Source of the DNA: Rhizobiales bacterium PAR1
Lineage (GTDB): Bacteria; Pseudomonadota; Alphaproteobacteria; Rhizobiales; Beijerinckiaceae
DNA: 64,000 nt
Assembly: GCA_002256205.1 (NCBI GenBank)
Contig: NKIW01000003.1
Span: 62,001-126,000, forward strand
Reading direction: 5' to 3'
Each line of letters begins with the position of its first letter. Within the stretch, counting starts at the first letter, position 1. A program made the translations under genes and the position numbers. Shown here piece by piece: positions 8,440 through 17,553 of this stretch. The notes beneath the pieces are model-generated. The model worked only from the letters and a program-made list of their open reading frames with translations, made no database searches and was not told where the DNA came from.

Positions 8440-9087
8440 ATGCCGATCACCGGATTTCATGATGTGCGCTTTCCGCTGGACATTGCGCTCGGTGCGCGCG
8501 GAGGACCGGAGCGTCAGACCGATATTGTCACGACGGCATCCGGGCGTGAGGAGCGCAACGCGCGCTGGGCGCATTCACGCCGCAAGTATGACGCGGGCTA
8601 TGGTGTTAGAACGATCACGCGGCTTGCCGAGGTGATTGCGTTCTTCGAGGAGCGCCGTGGGCGACTTTACGGTTTTCGCTTTCGCGACCGGCTCGACTGG
8701 ACCTCGGCTGTCGGCAATGCCACCCCGACCGCGCTCGACCAGCAGATCGGTACCGGAACCGGAACGCTTGCAAGTTTCAACCTGACAAAGACTTACGGCA
8801 ACGCCTTTGCGCCTTACGCCCGCCCGATCTCCAAACCTGTCGCAGGCTCCATCAAGCTGGCGGTGAATGGCGTAGAGAAGGTGATCGGGACGGATTTCAC
8901 GGTGGATACAGCGACCGGAACCATCACGTTTCTCGCCGGGAAAATTCCCGGCAGCGGGGCGGCGGTGACGGCGGGCTTCCTGTTCGATGTGCCGGTGCGT
9001 TTCGATACTGATTACCTCGAATTCGACCTCTCCGCCTTCGAGGCCGGGGCCATACCGGCGATTCCGCTGGTCGAGCTGAGGAGTTAA
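8440..9087 (+). CDS. GTA distal tail protein, DUF2460 family (gp12-like)
   Basis: FHDVRFPLDIALGARGGPERQTDIVTTASGREERNARWAHSRRKYDAGYGVR. Confidence 0.93.
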   Translation: MPITGFHDVRFPLDIALGARGGPERQTDIVTTASGREERNARWAHSRRKYDAGYGVRTITRLAEVIAFFEERRGRLYGFRFRDRLDWTSAVGNATPTALDQQIGTGTGTLASFNLTKTYGNAFAPYARPISKPVAGSIKLAVNGVEKVIGTDFTVDTATGTITFLAGKIPGSGAAVTAGFLFDVPVRFDTDYLEFDLSAFEAGAIPAIPLVELRS

Positions 9088-9090
9088 GCC

Positions 9091-9975
9091 ATGCGCAAAA
9101 TCCCTGCCGCGCTCGCCGGTGCGCTTCAAACCGGCGCGACGACGCTCTGCCGCTGCTGGCGGCTCACCCGCCAGGATGGCGTTGTGCTCGGTATCACCGA
9201 TCATGACATCGATCTCGTGATCGAGTGCACGGCCTTCGAGGCCAATGGTGGCTTCGAGGCGAGCGCTCGCGAGGCGGAAGCGGGTCTGGCGACGCTGGGT
9301 GGCGAGGTCAACGGCGCCCTGACATCGGACCGCATCCGCGTCGAGGATATCGAGGCGGGGCTTTATGACGGCGCGGAATTGCGCTGCTATCTTGTCAACT
9401 GGCAGGCGCCGGCGCTCAATTTCCTGACCGATGTATCGACGCTCGGCGAAATCCGTCGCATCGACGGGCGCTTCGTTGCGGAGACCCGCAACGCCTTCCA
9501 TACCTATGATCAGGAGCGCGGGCGGCTTTTTACCGCGAGTTGCAGCGCGGAACTTGGTGATAACCGCTGCGGCGTGGTGCTCGCCGCACCACCGTTTCGC
9601 ATGACCGGGACGGTTGCGAGTACAGATGGTCGGCACAAATTGACCGCGACGGCCGTGGCCAATTCGGTGACCGGGCTATTCACGCGCGGAACCGTTACTT
9701 TCACGTCCGGCGCGAATGCGGGGTTTTCCACCATCATCAAGGATCACCGGGCAGGGGGAGAACTCGTCCTTTGGCAGGGGTTGGTGCGCGAGCTTGCGCC
9801 CGGCGATGGTTTCTCCGTCACGGCAGGCTGCGACAAGCGCTTTGCCACTTGCCGCGACCGCTTCGCCAATGCGGCGAATTTTCGCGGTTTCCCGTTCATG
9901 CCGGCACCCGAATTCGTGATGACCTACGCCCGACCGGGCGAGGGGCATCACCAGGGTCGTCCGCTGGTTCGATAG
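9091..9975 (+). CDS. GTA hub protein, DUF2163 family (gp13-like)
   Basis: TTLCRCWRLTRQDGVVLGITDHDIDLVIECTAFEANGGFEASA; C-terminal CDKRFATCRDRFANAANFRGFPFMP. Confidence 0.93.
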   Translation: MRKIPAALAGALQTGATTLCRCWRLTRQDGVVLGITDHDIDLVIECTAFEANGGFEASAREAEAGLATLGGEVNGALTSDRIRVEDIEAGLYDGAELRCYLVNWQAPALNFLTDVSTLGEIRRIDGRFVAETRNAFHTYDQERGRLFTASCSAELGDNRCGVVLAAPPFRMTGTVASTDGRHKLTATAVANSVTGLFTRGTVTFTSGANAGFSTIIKDHRAGGELVLWQGLVRELAPGDGFSVTAGCDKRFATCRDRFANAANFRGFPFMPAPEFVMTYARPGEGHHQGRPLVR

Positions 9976-9985
9976 GAGAGAGGAC

Positions 9986-10441
9986 ATGGCAGAAATCGAT
10001 ATGCCGTCCTCCGGTCGCCCGGAGGTCGTGGCTGCCGCACGCGCCTGGGTCGGCACGCCCTATCGGCATCAGGCATCGTTGCGCGGGGTCGGCTGTGATT
10101 GCCTCGGGTTGCTGCGCGGCGTCTGGCGCGACCTTTTCGGCGATGAACCGGAGACGCCGGAGCCCTATTCACCCGCCTGGGCGGAACTTGCCGAGGGTGA
10201 CCCCCTGCTGGCCGCGGCGATGCGCCATCTCGTGCATTCCACGGATGGCATCATCCGGCCCGGCTCGGTGCTGGTGTTCCGCTGGCGTGCCCATGTCGCG
10301 GCCAAGCATTGCGGCATCGCGACGGACGATACGCATTTCCTGCATGCCCATGACGGCGCCTCGGTCGCGGAAGTCGCGATTGTGTCGGGCTGGCGACGTC
10401 GGATCGTGGGCATTTTTGATTTTCCGGATCGGATGAGCTGA
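9986..10441 (+). CDS. GTA NlpC/P60-family peptidase (gp14-like)
   Basis: ARAWVGTPYRHQASLRGVGCDCLGLLRGVWRDLFG (catalytic Cys context); AKHCGIATDDTHFLHAH. Confidence 0.9.
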   Translation: MAEIDMPSSGRPEVVAAARAWVGTPYRHQASLRGVGCDCLGLLRGVWRDLFGDEPETPEPYSPAWAELAEGDPLLAAAMRHLVHSTDGIIRPGSVLVFRWRAHVAAKHCGIATDDTHFLHAHDGASVAEVAIVSGWRRRIVGIFDFPDRMS

Positions 10442-13400
10442 TGGCGACCATTGCACTCCAGATTGCCGGCACGGCGCTCGGCACCTTTCTTGGCGGCCCG
10501 ATTGGTGGGGCGCTCGGCTCCGCCCTGGGGGGCACGCTTGGCGCGATGGTCGACCGCTCACTGCTCGGCGGCGGCAAGGCGATCGAAGGGCCGCGCCTCT
10601 CCAATATCAACGGGATCACCGCGACAGAAGGGGCGCCGATCCCGCGTGCCTATGGCCGCGTGCGGCTTGGCGGACAGGTGATCTGGGCCACGGAATTCGA
10701 AGAGCAAAGGGTTGTCGAAAAGAACGGGACCAGCGGCGGCAAGTCCACCGGCGCAACGGCGACCAAAACCGTCCGCTACACCTATTTTGCCAATGTCGCG
10801 ATCGGCTTATGCGAAGGGCCGATCCATTTCGTGCGCCGCATCTGGGCCGATGGCGAGGAACTCGATCTCGCAGCGCTGACCTTCCGCACCTATACCGGCA
10901 GCGAGACGCAGGAAGCTGATCCGTTGATCGTCGCCAAGCAGGAGACGAGCGCTGTGCCGGCGTTTCGTGGGTTGGCTTACGTTGTATTCGAGCGCTTGCC
11001 GCTTGCGAACTACGGAAATCGCTTGCCACAGTTCAGCTTCGAGGTGGTGCGCGCCGCGCCCGGACTGCCGGAGCAGCTTCGGGCTATCAATCTCATGCCT
11101 GGCTCCACTGAATTCGGCTATGCCACCACCGAAGTTCGCGAAGACTTCGGGCTGGGCTCCTCGCAGCCGATCAACCGGTCGCAATGGACCCATGCCACCG
11201 ATTGGGAAGCGGGGCTCGATGCCTTGATGGCGGTTGCACCCAATCTCGAACGTGCGACGCTGATCAGTGCCTGGTTCGGCGACGATTTGCGGGCGGCATC
11301 CTGCACCTTCCGGCCCAAGGTCGAGAAGAATGCGAAGGCGACAACCGGCCAGCAATGGCAGGCGGCGGGCTTGACCCGTGCGAGTGCTCAAGCGGTCTCT
11401 GAAAGCGACGGACGCCCGAGCTTTGGCGGTTCGCCCTCTGACCAGAGTGTGGTCGAAGCGATCCGCGATCTCAAGGCGCGCGGGCTGAAGGTTGCGCTCC
11501 ACCCTTTCGTGTTGATGGATATTCCGGCGAGCAATGTCAGGCCTGACCCCTGGACCGGCGCCGCGTCGCAGCCTGCCTATCCCTGGCGGGGGCGGATCAC
11601 CTGTGACCCCGCGCCGGGACGCGCTGGAAGTCCTGAAAGCTCCACGGCGGTTTCCGCTCAGATCAATACTTTGATGGGAACCGCGACGGCTGCGCATTTT
11701 GCTCTTACGGGCGATACAGTTGTCTATTCGGGGCCGAACGAATGGTCGTTCCGGCGAATGGTGCTGCACCATGCCATGCTCGCCAAGGCGGCGGGCGGAG
11801 TGGAGACCTTCATCCTCTCCTCTGAATTGATCGGCTTGACGCGCTTGTCATCCGGCAACGGGAATTACCCCTTCGTGCAGGCGATGATCGGGCTGCTGGC
11901 GAACCTGCGCAGCATTCTCGGACCCTCGACCGTGATCACCTATGCGGCGGACTGGAGCGAATATGGCGCGGATACCCGCAATGGCGGGCAGGAGGTGCGC
12001 TTCCCGCTCGATCCGCTTTGGGCACATGCCGAGATCGGAGCGATCGGGATCGATTTTTACCCGCCACTCACGGATTGGCGCGATGGGCGCGACCATCTCG
12101 ATGCGGCGGAGGCGAAGAGCGCCGTTGATGCGGGGTACATTGCGGATCGCATCACGGCCGGCGAAGCCTTCGATTGGTATTACGCGAGCGAGGCTGGCCG
12201 GAAGGCGCAGCAGCGTCTGTCGATCAGCGATGGCGCTTATGGCAAGCCGTGGGTGTTCCGCCAGAAAGACCTGAAGAACTGGTGGAGCCAGCCGCATGTC
12301 GAGCGCGTCGGTGGGGTGGAGTTGGCGCAGCCGACGGCCTTTGTGCCGGGCGCCAAGCCGATTTACCTCACCGAGATCGGCTGCCCGGCTGTCGACAAGG
12401 GCGCAAACCAACCAAACGTCTTTCCCGATCCGAAGTCGACCGAAAATGCGTTGCCGTATTTTTCGAATGGCAGCCGCGACGATCTCGTCCAATGCCGCGT
12501 GCTGGAAGCCTATCTCCGGCGCTTTGATCCGGCTGTGTCGGGATTTGATCCTGCGGATAATCCGGCAGCGAGCCTCTATGCCGGTCGTATGATCGATCCC
12601 TCGTTCATCGCGCCATGGGCCTATGATGTCCGGCCTTATCCGGCTTTTCCTTTGCAGCGCAGCCTCTGGGCAGATGGGACGAATTGGCTGCACGGGCATT
12701 GGCTAAATGGCCGGCTTGAGGCCCTGCCCGTCGATGCGCTGCTCACGATGATCGCCGAGGATATGGAGGTTCAGGCACCCGCTTTCGAGCACGCCGACGG
12801 TTTTGTCGATGGCTATGTAATCGATCGTCCGATGAGTGCACGAGCGGCGGTTGAGCCTGTCGCGGCCACTTTTGGCCTTGTTGCAACGACGACCGGCGAT
12901 GTGATCCGGTTCGGCGGGAGGCCGGTGACTGTCGATGTCACGCTCATTGAGGAAGATCTCGTTCCGGCCAAGGATGGCAAGCTGGTCGAGATCACCCGCA
13001 AGCAGGAGAGCGAACTGCCCCGGCAATTGAGCTTCGGGTACATCGATGGCGAGAACGGCTTTCGGCAGGCGGTGGCTTTAGCGGAAACCTCGGTGGTGGA
13101 ATCTAGCCGCGAGCAAACGCTTTCGGCGGCGCTTCATTTGCCGCGCGGGTTGGCGCGGCGACTGGCTGAAACCCGACTTCAGGATATCTGGAGCGGACGC
13201 GAGACCTTTTCCTTCCGCCTGCGCCCAAACCTTCAGACGCTGGAGCCGGGCGATCTTGTCTCGCTGCCCACCGCTTCCGGCGCTCGGCTGGTGCAGATCA
13301 CGCGGATCACCGATGGGGCCTATCGCGAGTGCGAGGCGCGGGCCTATGATCCGCAATTCGCGGAAACCAGCCCAACGCTTGACGAACTGCCTCCCGAAAC

Positions 13401-14346
13401 GGGTATTCCTGCTCTGCCGGGGGCGGCCTTCGTCCGGTTGATGGAACTGCCGCTGGATCGGGGAGGAGGACTGTTATCGGCGGTGGTGCGGGCCGATCCC
13501 TGGCGCGGGCCGTATTCCGTTCTGCTCAACGCCGGTGGAATACCGACCTTGGCAGGCACAGTGCCGACAACAGCACTGGTCGGAAAGACACTGACGCCGC
13601 TTTCCGCGGGACCGCTCTGGCGCTGGGATGAGGCGGCGAGCCTTGAAGTTCAGGTTGAAGGCGGAGCGCTTGGAAGCCTTGGTGCCGAAGCAACGCTTGC
13701 GGGCGGAAATGCGCTCGCCCTGATCGCGCCTTCGGGCGAGATCGAGGTGATCCTGTTCCGGCGTGCGGAGCTTGTGGGTGAGAAGCGTTACCGCGTTTCG
13801 GGTCTGTTGCGCGGAATAGGCGGATCGGAAGCCGCAGCGACGCGCGTTCTCGCACCCGGCGCAGATGTCATCGTGCTCGACGATGCCGTGACGGATATTG
13901 GCATGGGCAGCGAGGCCATTGGCGCGGCCAAGAACCATATCATCCTCCCGGCGGGCCGCGATCTTGGCGATCCGACAGCGGTGAATGCGAGTGCGACGCC
14001 CTCAGGTGTCGCTCTGATGCCGCTTGCACCGGTACACCCCAAGGCGCGGCGCGAGGCGGGCGGAGTTCGCTTTTCCTTCATCCGGCGCACCCGAAAGGAT
14101 GGCGACTCCTTCGATCTCTTCGAGGTCCCCTTGGGGGAGGAAGTCGAGGAATACCGCTTCGAGGTGATGAACGGGGCCGCCGTGGTTCGAACGGTTGTCC
14201 TCTCGACTCCAGACTATCTCTACCCGACAGCGAGCGAGTTGGCGGATTTTGGTGCCGGCCAATCGAACATCGCCGTTCGCGTTCGGCAGGTGAGCCGAAC
14301 CGTGGGGCCCGGTGCCGCGCTCATCGCGACCATTCCGGCTTTGTAA
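10441..14346 (+). CDS. GTA baseplate multidomain / host-specificity protein (gp15-like)
   Basis: 1301 aa; GGPIGGALGSALGGTLGAMVDR, GTA TIM-barrel region (FILSSELIGLT, YAADWSEY, IGIDFYPPLTDWRDG), PIYLTEIGCPAVDKGANQPNVF. Confidence 0.95.
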   Translation: MATIALQIAGTALGTFLGGPIGGALGSALGGTLGAMVDRSLLGGGKAIEGPRLSNINGITATEGAPIPRAYGRVRLGGQVIWATEFEEQRVVEKNGTSGGKSTGATATKTVRYTYFANVAIGLCEGPIHFVRRIWADGEELDLAALTFRTYTGSETQEADPLIVAKQETSAVPAFRGLAYVVFERLPLANYGNRLPQFSFEVVRAAPGLPEQLRAINLMPGSTEFGYATTEVREDFGLGSSQPINRSQWTHATDWEAGLDALMAVAPNLERATLISAWFGDDLRAASCTFRPKVEKNAKATTGQQWQAAGLTRASAQAVSESDGRPSFGGSPSDQSVVEAIRDLKARGLKVALHPFVLMDIPASNVRPDPWTGAASQPAYPWRGRITCDPAPGRAGSPESSTAVSAQINTLMGTATAAHFALTGDTVVYSGPNEWSFRRMVLHHAMLAKAAGGVETFILSSELIGLTRLSSGNGNYPFVQAMIGLLANLRSILGPSTVITYAADWSEYGADTRNGGQEVRFPLDPLWAHAEIGAIGIDFYPPLTDWRDGRDHLDAAEAKSAVDAGYIADRITAGEAFDWYYASEAGRKAQQRLSISDGAYGKPWVFRQKDLKNWWSQPHVERVGGVELAQPTAFVPGAKPIYLTEIGCPAVDKGANQPNVFPDPKSTENALPYFSNGSRDDLVQCRVLEAYLRRFDPAVSGFDPADNPAASLYAGRMIDPSFIAPWAYDVRPYPAFPLQRSLWADGTNWLHGHWLNGRLEALPVDALLTMIAEDMEVQAPAFEHADGFVDGYVIDRPMSARAAVEPVAATFGLVATTTGDVIRFGGRPVTVDVTLIEEDLVPAKDGKLVEITRKQESELPRQLSFGYIDGENGFRQAVALAETSVVESSREQTLSAALHLPRGLARRLAETRLQDIWSGRETFSFRLRPNLQTLEPGDLVSLPTASGARLVQITRITDGAYRECEARAYDPQFAETSPTLDELPPETGIPALPGAAFVRLMELPLDRGGGLLSAVVRADPWRGPYSVLLNAGGIPTLAGTVPTTALVGKTLTPLSAGPLWRWDEAASLEVQVEGGALGSLGAEATLAGGNALALIAPSGEIEVILFRRAELVGEKRYRVSGLLRGIGGSEAAATRVLAPGADVIVLDDAVTDIGMGSEAIGAAKNHIILPAGRDLGDPTAVNASATPSGVALMPLAPVHPKARREAGGVRFSFIRRTRKDGDSFDLFEVPLGEEVEEYRFEVMNGAAVVRTVVLSTPDYLYPTASELADFGAGQSNIAVRVRQVSRTVGPGAALIATIPAL

Positions 14347-14371
14347 ATCGACCGACAATCAGGAGACCTTG

Positions 14372-15262
14372 ATGGCAAGCGAAAGCTTCGAGCCAGCGCT
14401 GACCTGCGTCCTTGCGCAGGAGGGTGGCTACTCCGACCACCCCGCTGATCCCGGCGGTGCGACCATGATGGGCATCACGCAAGGAACGCTCGCGGAATGG
14501 CGTGGGAATGCGGTGACGAAAGCCGATGTCCGGGCGTTGAGCCGGACGGAAGTCGCCGAGATCTATCGTAAACGCTACTGGGATTCCGTGCATGGTGATC
14601 AGTTGCCGGCCGGACTCGATCTGGCCGTGTTTGATTTTGCGGTCAACTCCGGCGTCTCGCGGGCGGTCCGGAGCCTCCAACGCGTGCTCGGGGTTGCCGC
14701 GGATGGACGCGTCGGGCCGGAGACGCTTCAAGCGGTGGCCATCTGCGATCCGGGCGAGATGGTCACGCGATTGTCTGCGCTGCGGCTCGCGTTTCTTGAA
14801 GCGCTTTCGACCTTCCCGGTCTTCGGTCGCGGCTGGACGCGGCGCGTACGCGAGGTCGAGGCCGAGGCCCGCAAGCTGGTGTCAGCTTTATCCGTCACCC
14901 CCGCTCGACTTCCCTCTACCACAAAGGAGCTTGCCCCCATGGACATCACCAAAGGAATTCTGACCAGCCGCACCGTTTGGGCAAATGCGATTGGCATAGG
15001 CGCGCTCGCGCTCTCCTGGCTTGGCTTTGATACAAGCGGTCTCGACAAGGGCGCGCTGACCGATAGCCTGTTACAGGCTCTCGCCGGGGTCAGTTTTGTC
15101 GCTTCGACGATGTTCCGCATTCTCGCGACGAAACGTCTGGATTCTCGCGACGAAACGTCTGGCCTGATCGGAGAGCCCCGTTTGACCGTTTTGTATGCAA
15201 GCGGGGTGGATCACGGATTTTCTGTCGAAACGCCGGCGAGTTGGTATATGTGTGCGCGATAG
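14372..15262 (+). CDS. GH108 endolysin fused in frame to a holin-like TM segment, with a frameshift-extended C-terminus
   Basis: LAQEGGYSDHPADPGGATMMGIT (GH108 EGGY motif), VFDFAVNSGVSRAVRSLQRVLGVAADGRVG; then MDITKGILTSRTVWANAIGIGALALSWLGF...ATKRL. Confidence 0.88.
   Translation: MASESFEPALTCVLAQEGGYSDHPADPGGATMMGITQGTLAEWRGNAVTKADVRALSRTEVAEIYRKRYWDSVHGDQLPAGLDLAVFDFAVNSGVSRAVRSLQRVLGVAADGRVGPETLQAVAICDPGEMVTRLSALRLAFLEALSTFPVFGRGWTRRVREVEAEARKLVSALSVTPARLPSTTKELAPMDITKGILTSRTVWANAIGIGALALSWLGFDTSGLDKGALTDSLLQALAGVSFVASTMFRILATKRLDSRDETSGLIGEPRLTVLYASGVDHGFSVETPASWYMCAR
14923..14941 (+). promoter_or_regulatory. Internal Shine-Dalgarno plus ATG for a possible stand-alone holin-like product
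   Basis: AAAGGAG (14923-14929), 9-nt spacer, ATG at 14939 in frame with the endolysin. Confidence 0.55.
15119..15162 (+). repeat. Exact 22-bp tandem duplication
   Basis: attctcgcgacgaaacgtctgg repeated twice head-to-tail (15119-15140, 15141-15162). Confidence 0.97.
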
Positions 15263-15311
15263 CCGGGCGCGTCGGTGCGCCCGGATTCGGCTGGACGAAC
15301 CGGAGTTTGAA

Positions 15312-15989
15312 ATGCGCCTTCTCGTGATTGAGGATGATCGGGACCTGAACCGCCAACTTGTGGCGGCACTGGAAGACGCAGGATATGCCGTCGACAAGGC
15401 GTTCGACGGCGAAGAAGGGCATTTTCTCGGCGATACCGAACCTTATGATGGTGTGATCCTCGATATGGGTCTTCCGCTGATGGACGGTATTCGCGTGCTC
15501 GAAAAATGGCGTCGGGGCGGCCGGACCATGCCAGTGCTGATCCTTACCGCGCGCGATCGCTGGAGCGAAAAGGTGCAGGGCTTCGATGCCGGCGCCGACG
15601 ATTACGTCACCAAACCGTTTCATATGGAAGAAGTACTCGCGCGGCTGCGGGCACTGCTGCGCCGCGCAGCGGGCCATGCCACAAGCGAGTTGATGTGCGG
15701 GCCCGTGTTGCTCGATACGCGCTCAAGTCGCGTGGTGGTGGACGGCAGTGCGGTGCGGCTCACCAGCCATGAATACCGCCTGCTGGCCTATCTGATGCAC
15801 CATCAGGGGCGGGTGGTTTCGCGGACCGAGTTGGTCGAGCACCTTTACGATCAGGATTTTGATCGCGATTCCAACACGATTGAAGTCTTCGTTGGCCGTT
15901 TGCGCAAGAAACTCGGCGTCGACATCATCCAGACCGTGCGTGGCCTCGGATATATTGCTGCCCCGCCGGAACCGCCGGCCAAGCGCTAA
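15312..15989 (+). CDS. OmpR/PhoP-family response regulator (FeuP-like)
   Basis: MRLLVIEDDRDLNRQLVAALEDAGYAVD, ILDMGLPLMDG, ADDYVTKPF, winged-helix C-terminus; followed by an HK and ccmI. Confidence 0.9.
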   Translation: MRLLVIEDDRDLNRQLVAALEDAGYAVDKAFDGEEGHFLGDTEPYDGVILDMGLPLMDGIRVLEKWRRGGRTMPVLILTARDRWSEKVQGFDAGADDYVTKPFHMEEVLARLRALLRRAAGHATSELMCGPVLLDTRSSRVVVDGSAVRLTSHEYRLLAYLMHHQGRVVSRTELVEHLYDQDFDRDSNTIEVFVGRLRKKLGVDIIQTVRGLGYIAAPPEPPAKR

Positions 15990-15995
15990 GCTGCC

Positions 15996-17393
15996 ATGCC
16001 TCTGGCGTTCCGCAGCCCCATCACTCCGAAATCGCTGGCGGGCCGCCTGTTCTTCTCGGCGGTGGTGCTGTCTGTTCTTGTTCTGGTAACGGCGGGCACC
16101 ATTCTCTCCGCGATTAACCGACGGACGGTCGAGGCGGCCTTCGACGAGCGCCTGAAACTTTATCTCAAGGTGCTGGTGGCGGACGTCGCAGCCTTGAGCG
16201 ATGGCGGCAATGTCGAGCCGGGCAATCTCGGTGAGCCGCAATTCCAGATCCCGCTCTCCGGCTGGTACTGGCAAATTATTCGCGTGGACCGCGAAAGCGC
16301 GGCCTCCAGTATCCTCAGAACCTCCCGATCCCTGTTTTCAAGCCGACTGCCGGCTTTGGTCGAGCCGGGCCTTCCCTCCGCGCGTGGCGATTTTCGTGAT
16401 GGCTACCTGACCGGACCGGAAGGGCGGCGCATCCGCATCGTCGAGCAGGAAATCGATCTTGGCGAGCAGAACCGGTTTGTCATTTCCGTTGCTGGCAATG
16501 CAGAGGAAATCGCCGAGGAAAGCCGCCGGTTCGAATTCACCCTCGCCATTACGCTGACTTTGCTCGCCTCGGCGCTCGCGGTCTCTGCTTTCTTGCAGGT
16601 GCGCTATGGCCTCACACCGCTGCGGCGGCTCTCGCAATCGCTGGCGGAAGTGCGCGCCGGCGAGAAGGATCACGTTGAGGGCGATTTTCCCGAAGAAGTC
16701 GCGCCGCTCGCACAGGAACTCAACCAGGTGCTGGATGTGAACCGCGAAATCGTGGCGCGGGCACGGGGGCAGGTAGGCAATCTCGCCCATGCACTCAAGA
16801 CGCCATTGAGCGTTCTGCTCAATGAGGCGGGCTCTGATTCAGGGCTGCTAGCCGAGAAGGTGCGCGAACAATCCGCTGTGATGCGCGATCAGGTCCAGTA
16901 TTATCTGGACCGTGCCCGTGCTGCGGCGCGCGCGGCAACAATCGGCAACATTACCGATATTGAGCCCGTCATTGCCTCCTTTGTTCGCGCCTTCGAGAAA
17001 ATTTACCGCGACCGGGATCTCGTTTTCGAGACGGAAATCGAACCCGGCTTGCGGTTCCGCGGCGAAAAGCAGGATTTCGAGGAAATGATCGGAAATCTGG
17101 CCGATAATGCAGGTAAGTGGGCCAACGGTCGTGTGATGATCCGTGCGACGCGCATGGAAGGCGGTGCGACTCCGATGCTGATCCTCACGGTCGATGATGA
17201 TGGGCCGGGGCTCGCGGAGGAAGCGCGCAAGGAAGCCACCAAACGCGGGCGTCGCCTCGATGAAACCAAACCGGGTTCCGGATTGGGGCTCTCGATCGTG
17301 GTCGATATGGCTTCCCTTTATGGTGGCTCGTTTCATCTCGACGATTCCCCGCTTGGCGGACTGAGAGCACGCCTTGTCCTGCCGACATTGTGA
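15996..17393 (+). CDS. Membrane sensor histidine kinase (FeuQ-like)
   Basis: Two TM segments; H-box GNLAHALKTPLSVLLNEA; LADNAGKWANGRV; DDDGPGLAEE; GSGLGLSIVVDMASLYGG. Confidence 0.9.
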   Translation: MPLAFRSPITPKSLAGRLFFSAVVLSVLVLVTAGTILSAINRRTVEAAFDERLKLYLKVLVADVAALSDGGNVEPGNLGEPQFQIPLSGWYWQIIRVDRESAASSILRTSRSLFSSRLPALVEPGLPSARGDFRDGYLTGPEGRRIRIVEQEIDLGEQNRFVISVAGNAEEIAEESRRFEFTLAITLTLLASALAVSAFLQVRYGLTPLRRLSQSLAEVRAGEKDHVEGDFPEEVAPLAQELNQVLDVNREIVARARGQVGNLAHALKTPLSVLLNEAGSDSGLLAEKVREQSAVMRDQVQYYLDRARAAARAATIGNITDIEPVIASFVRAFEKIYRDRDLVFETEIEPGLRFRGEKQDFEEMIGNLADNAGKWANGRVMIRATRMEGGATPMLILTVDDDGPGLAEEARKEATKRGRRLDETKPGSGLGLSIVVDMASLYGGSFHLDDSPLGGLRARLVLPTL

Positions 17394-17553
17394 CCTACCT
17401 CATGGTTTGATTTGGCGTGCTCACGGCACTCTGGTATGCGGGCGCCATGGTTTGGCTCACTGAACAAAATTTCCGCGCCAATTTGCGTATGATCATGGGC
17501 GGGGGCGAAGGCCTGTGCTCGAGATCGGCGCCATTTGCCTTCAGGACTGCACC

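Noticed and set aside
1-15262. Interpretation as an integrated temperate prophage
   Set aside because: No integrase, repressor, replication genes or att-like repeats seen; gene set and order fit a GTA. The left boundary is outside the window, so this is not absolute.
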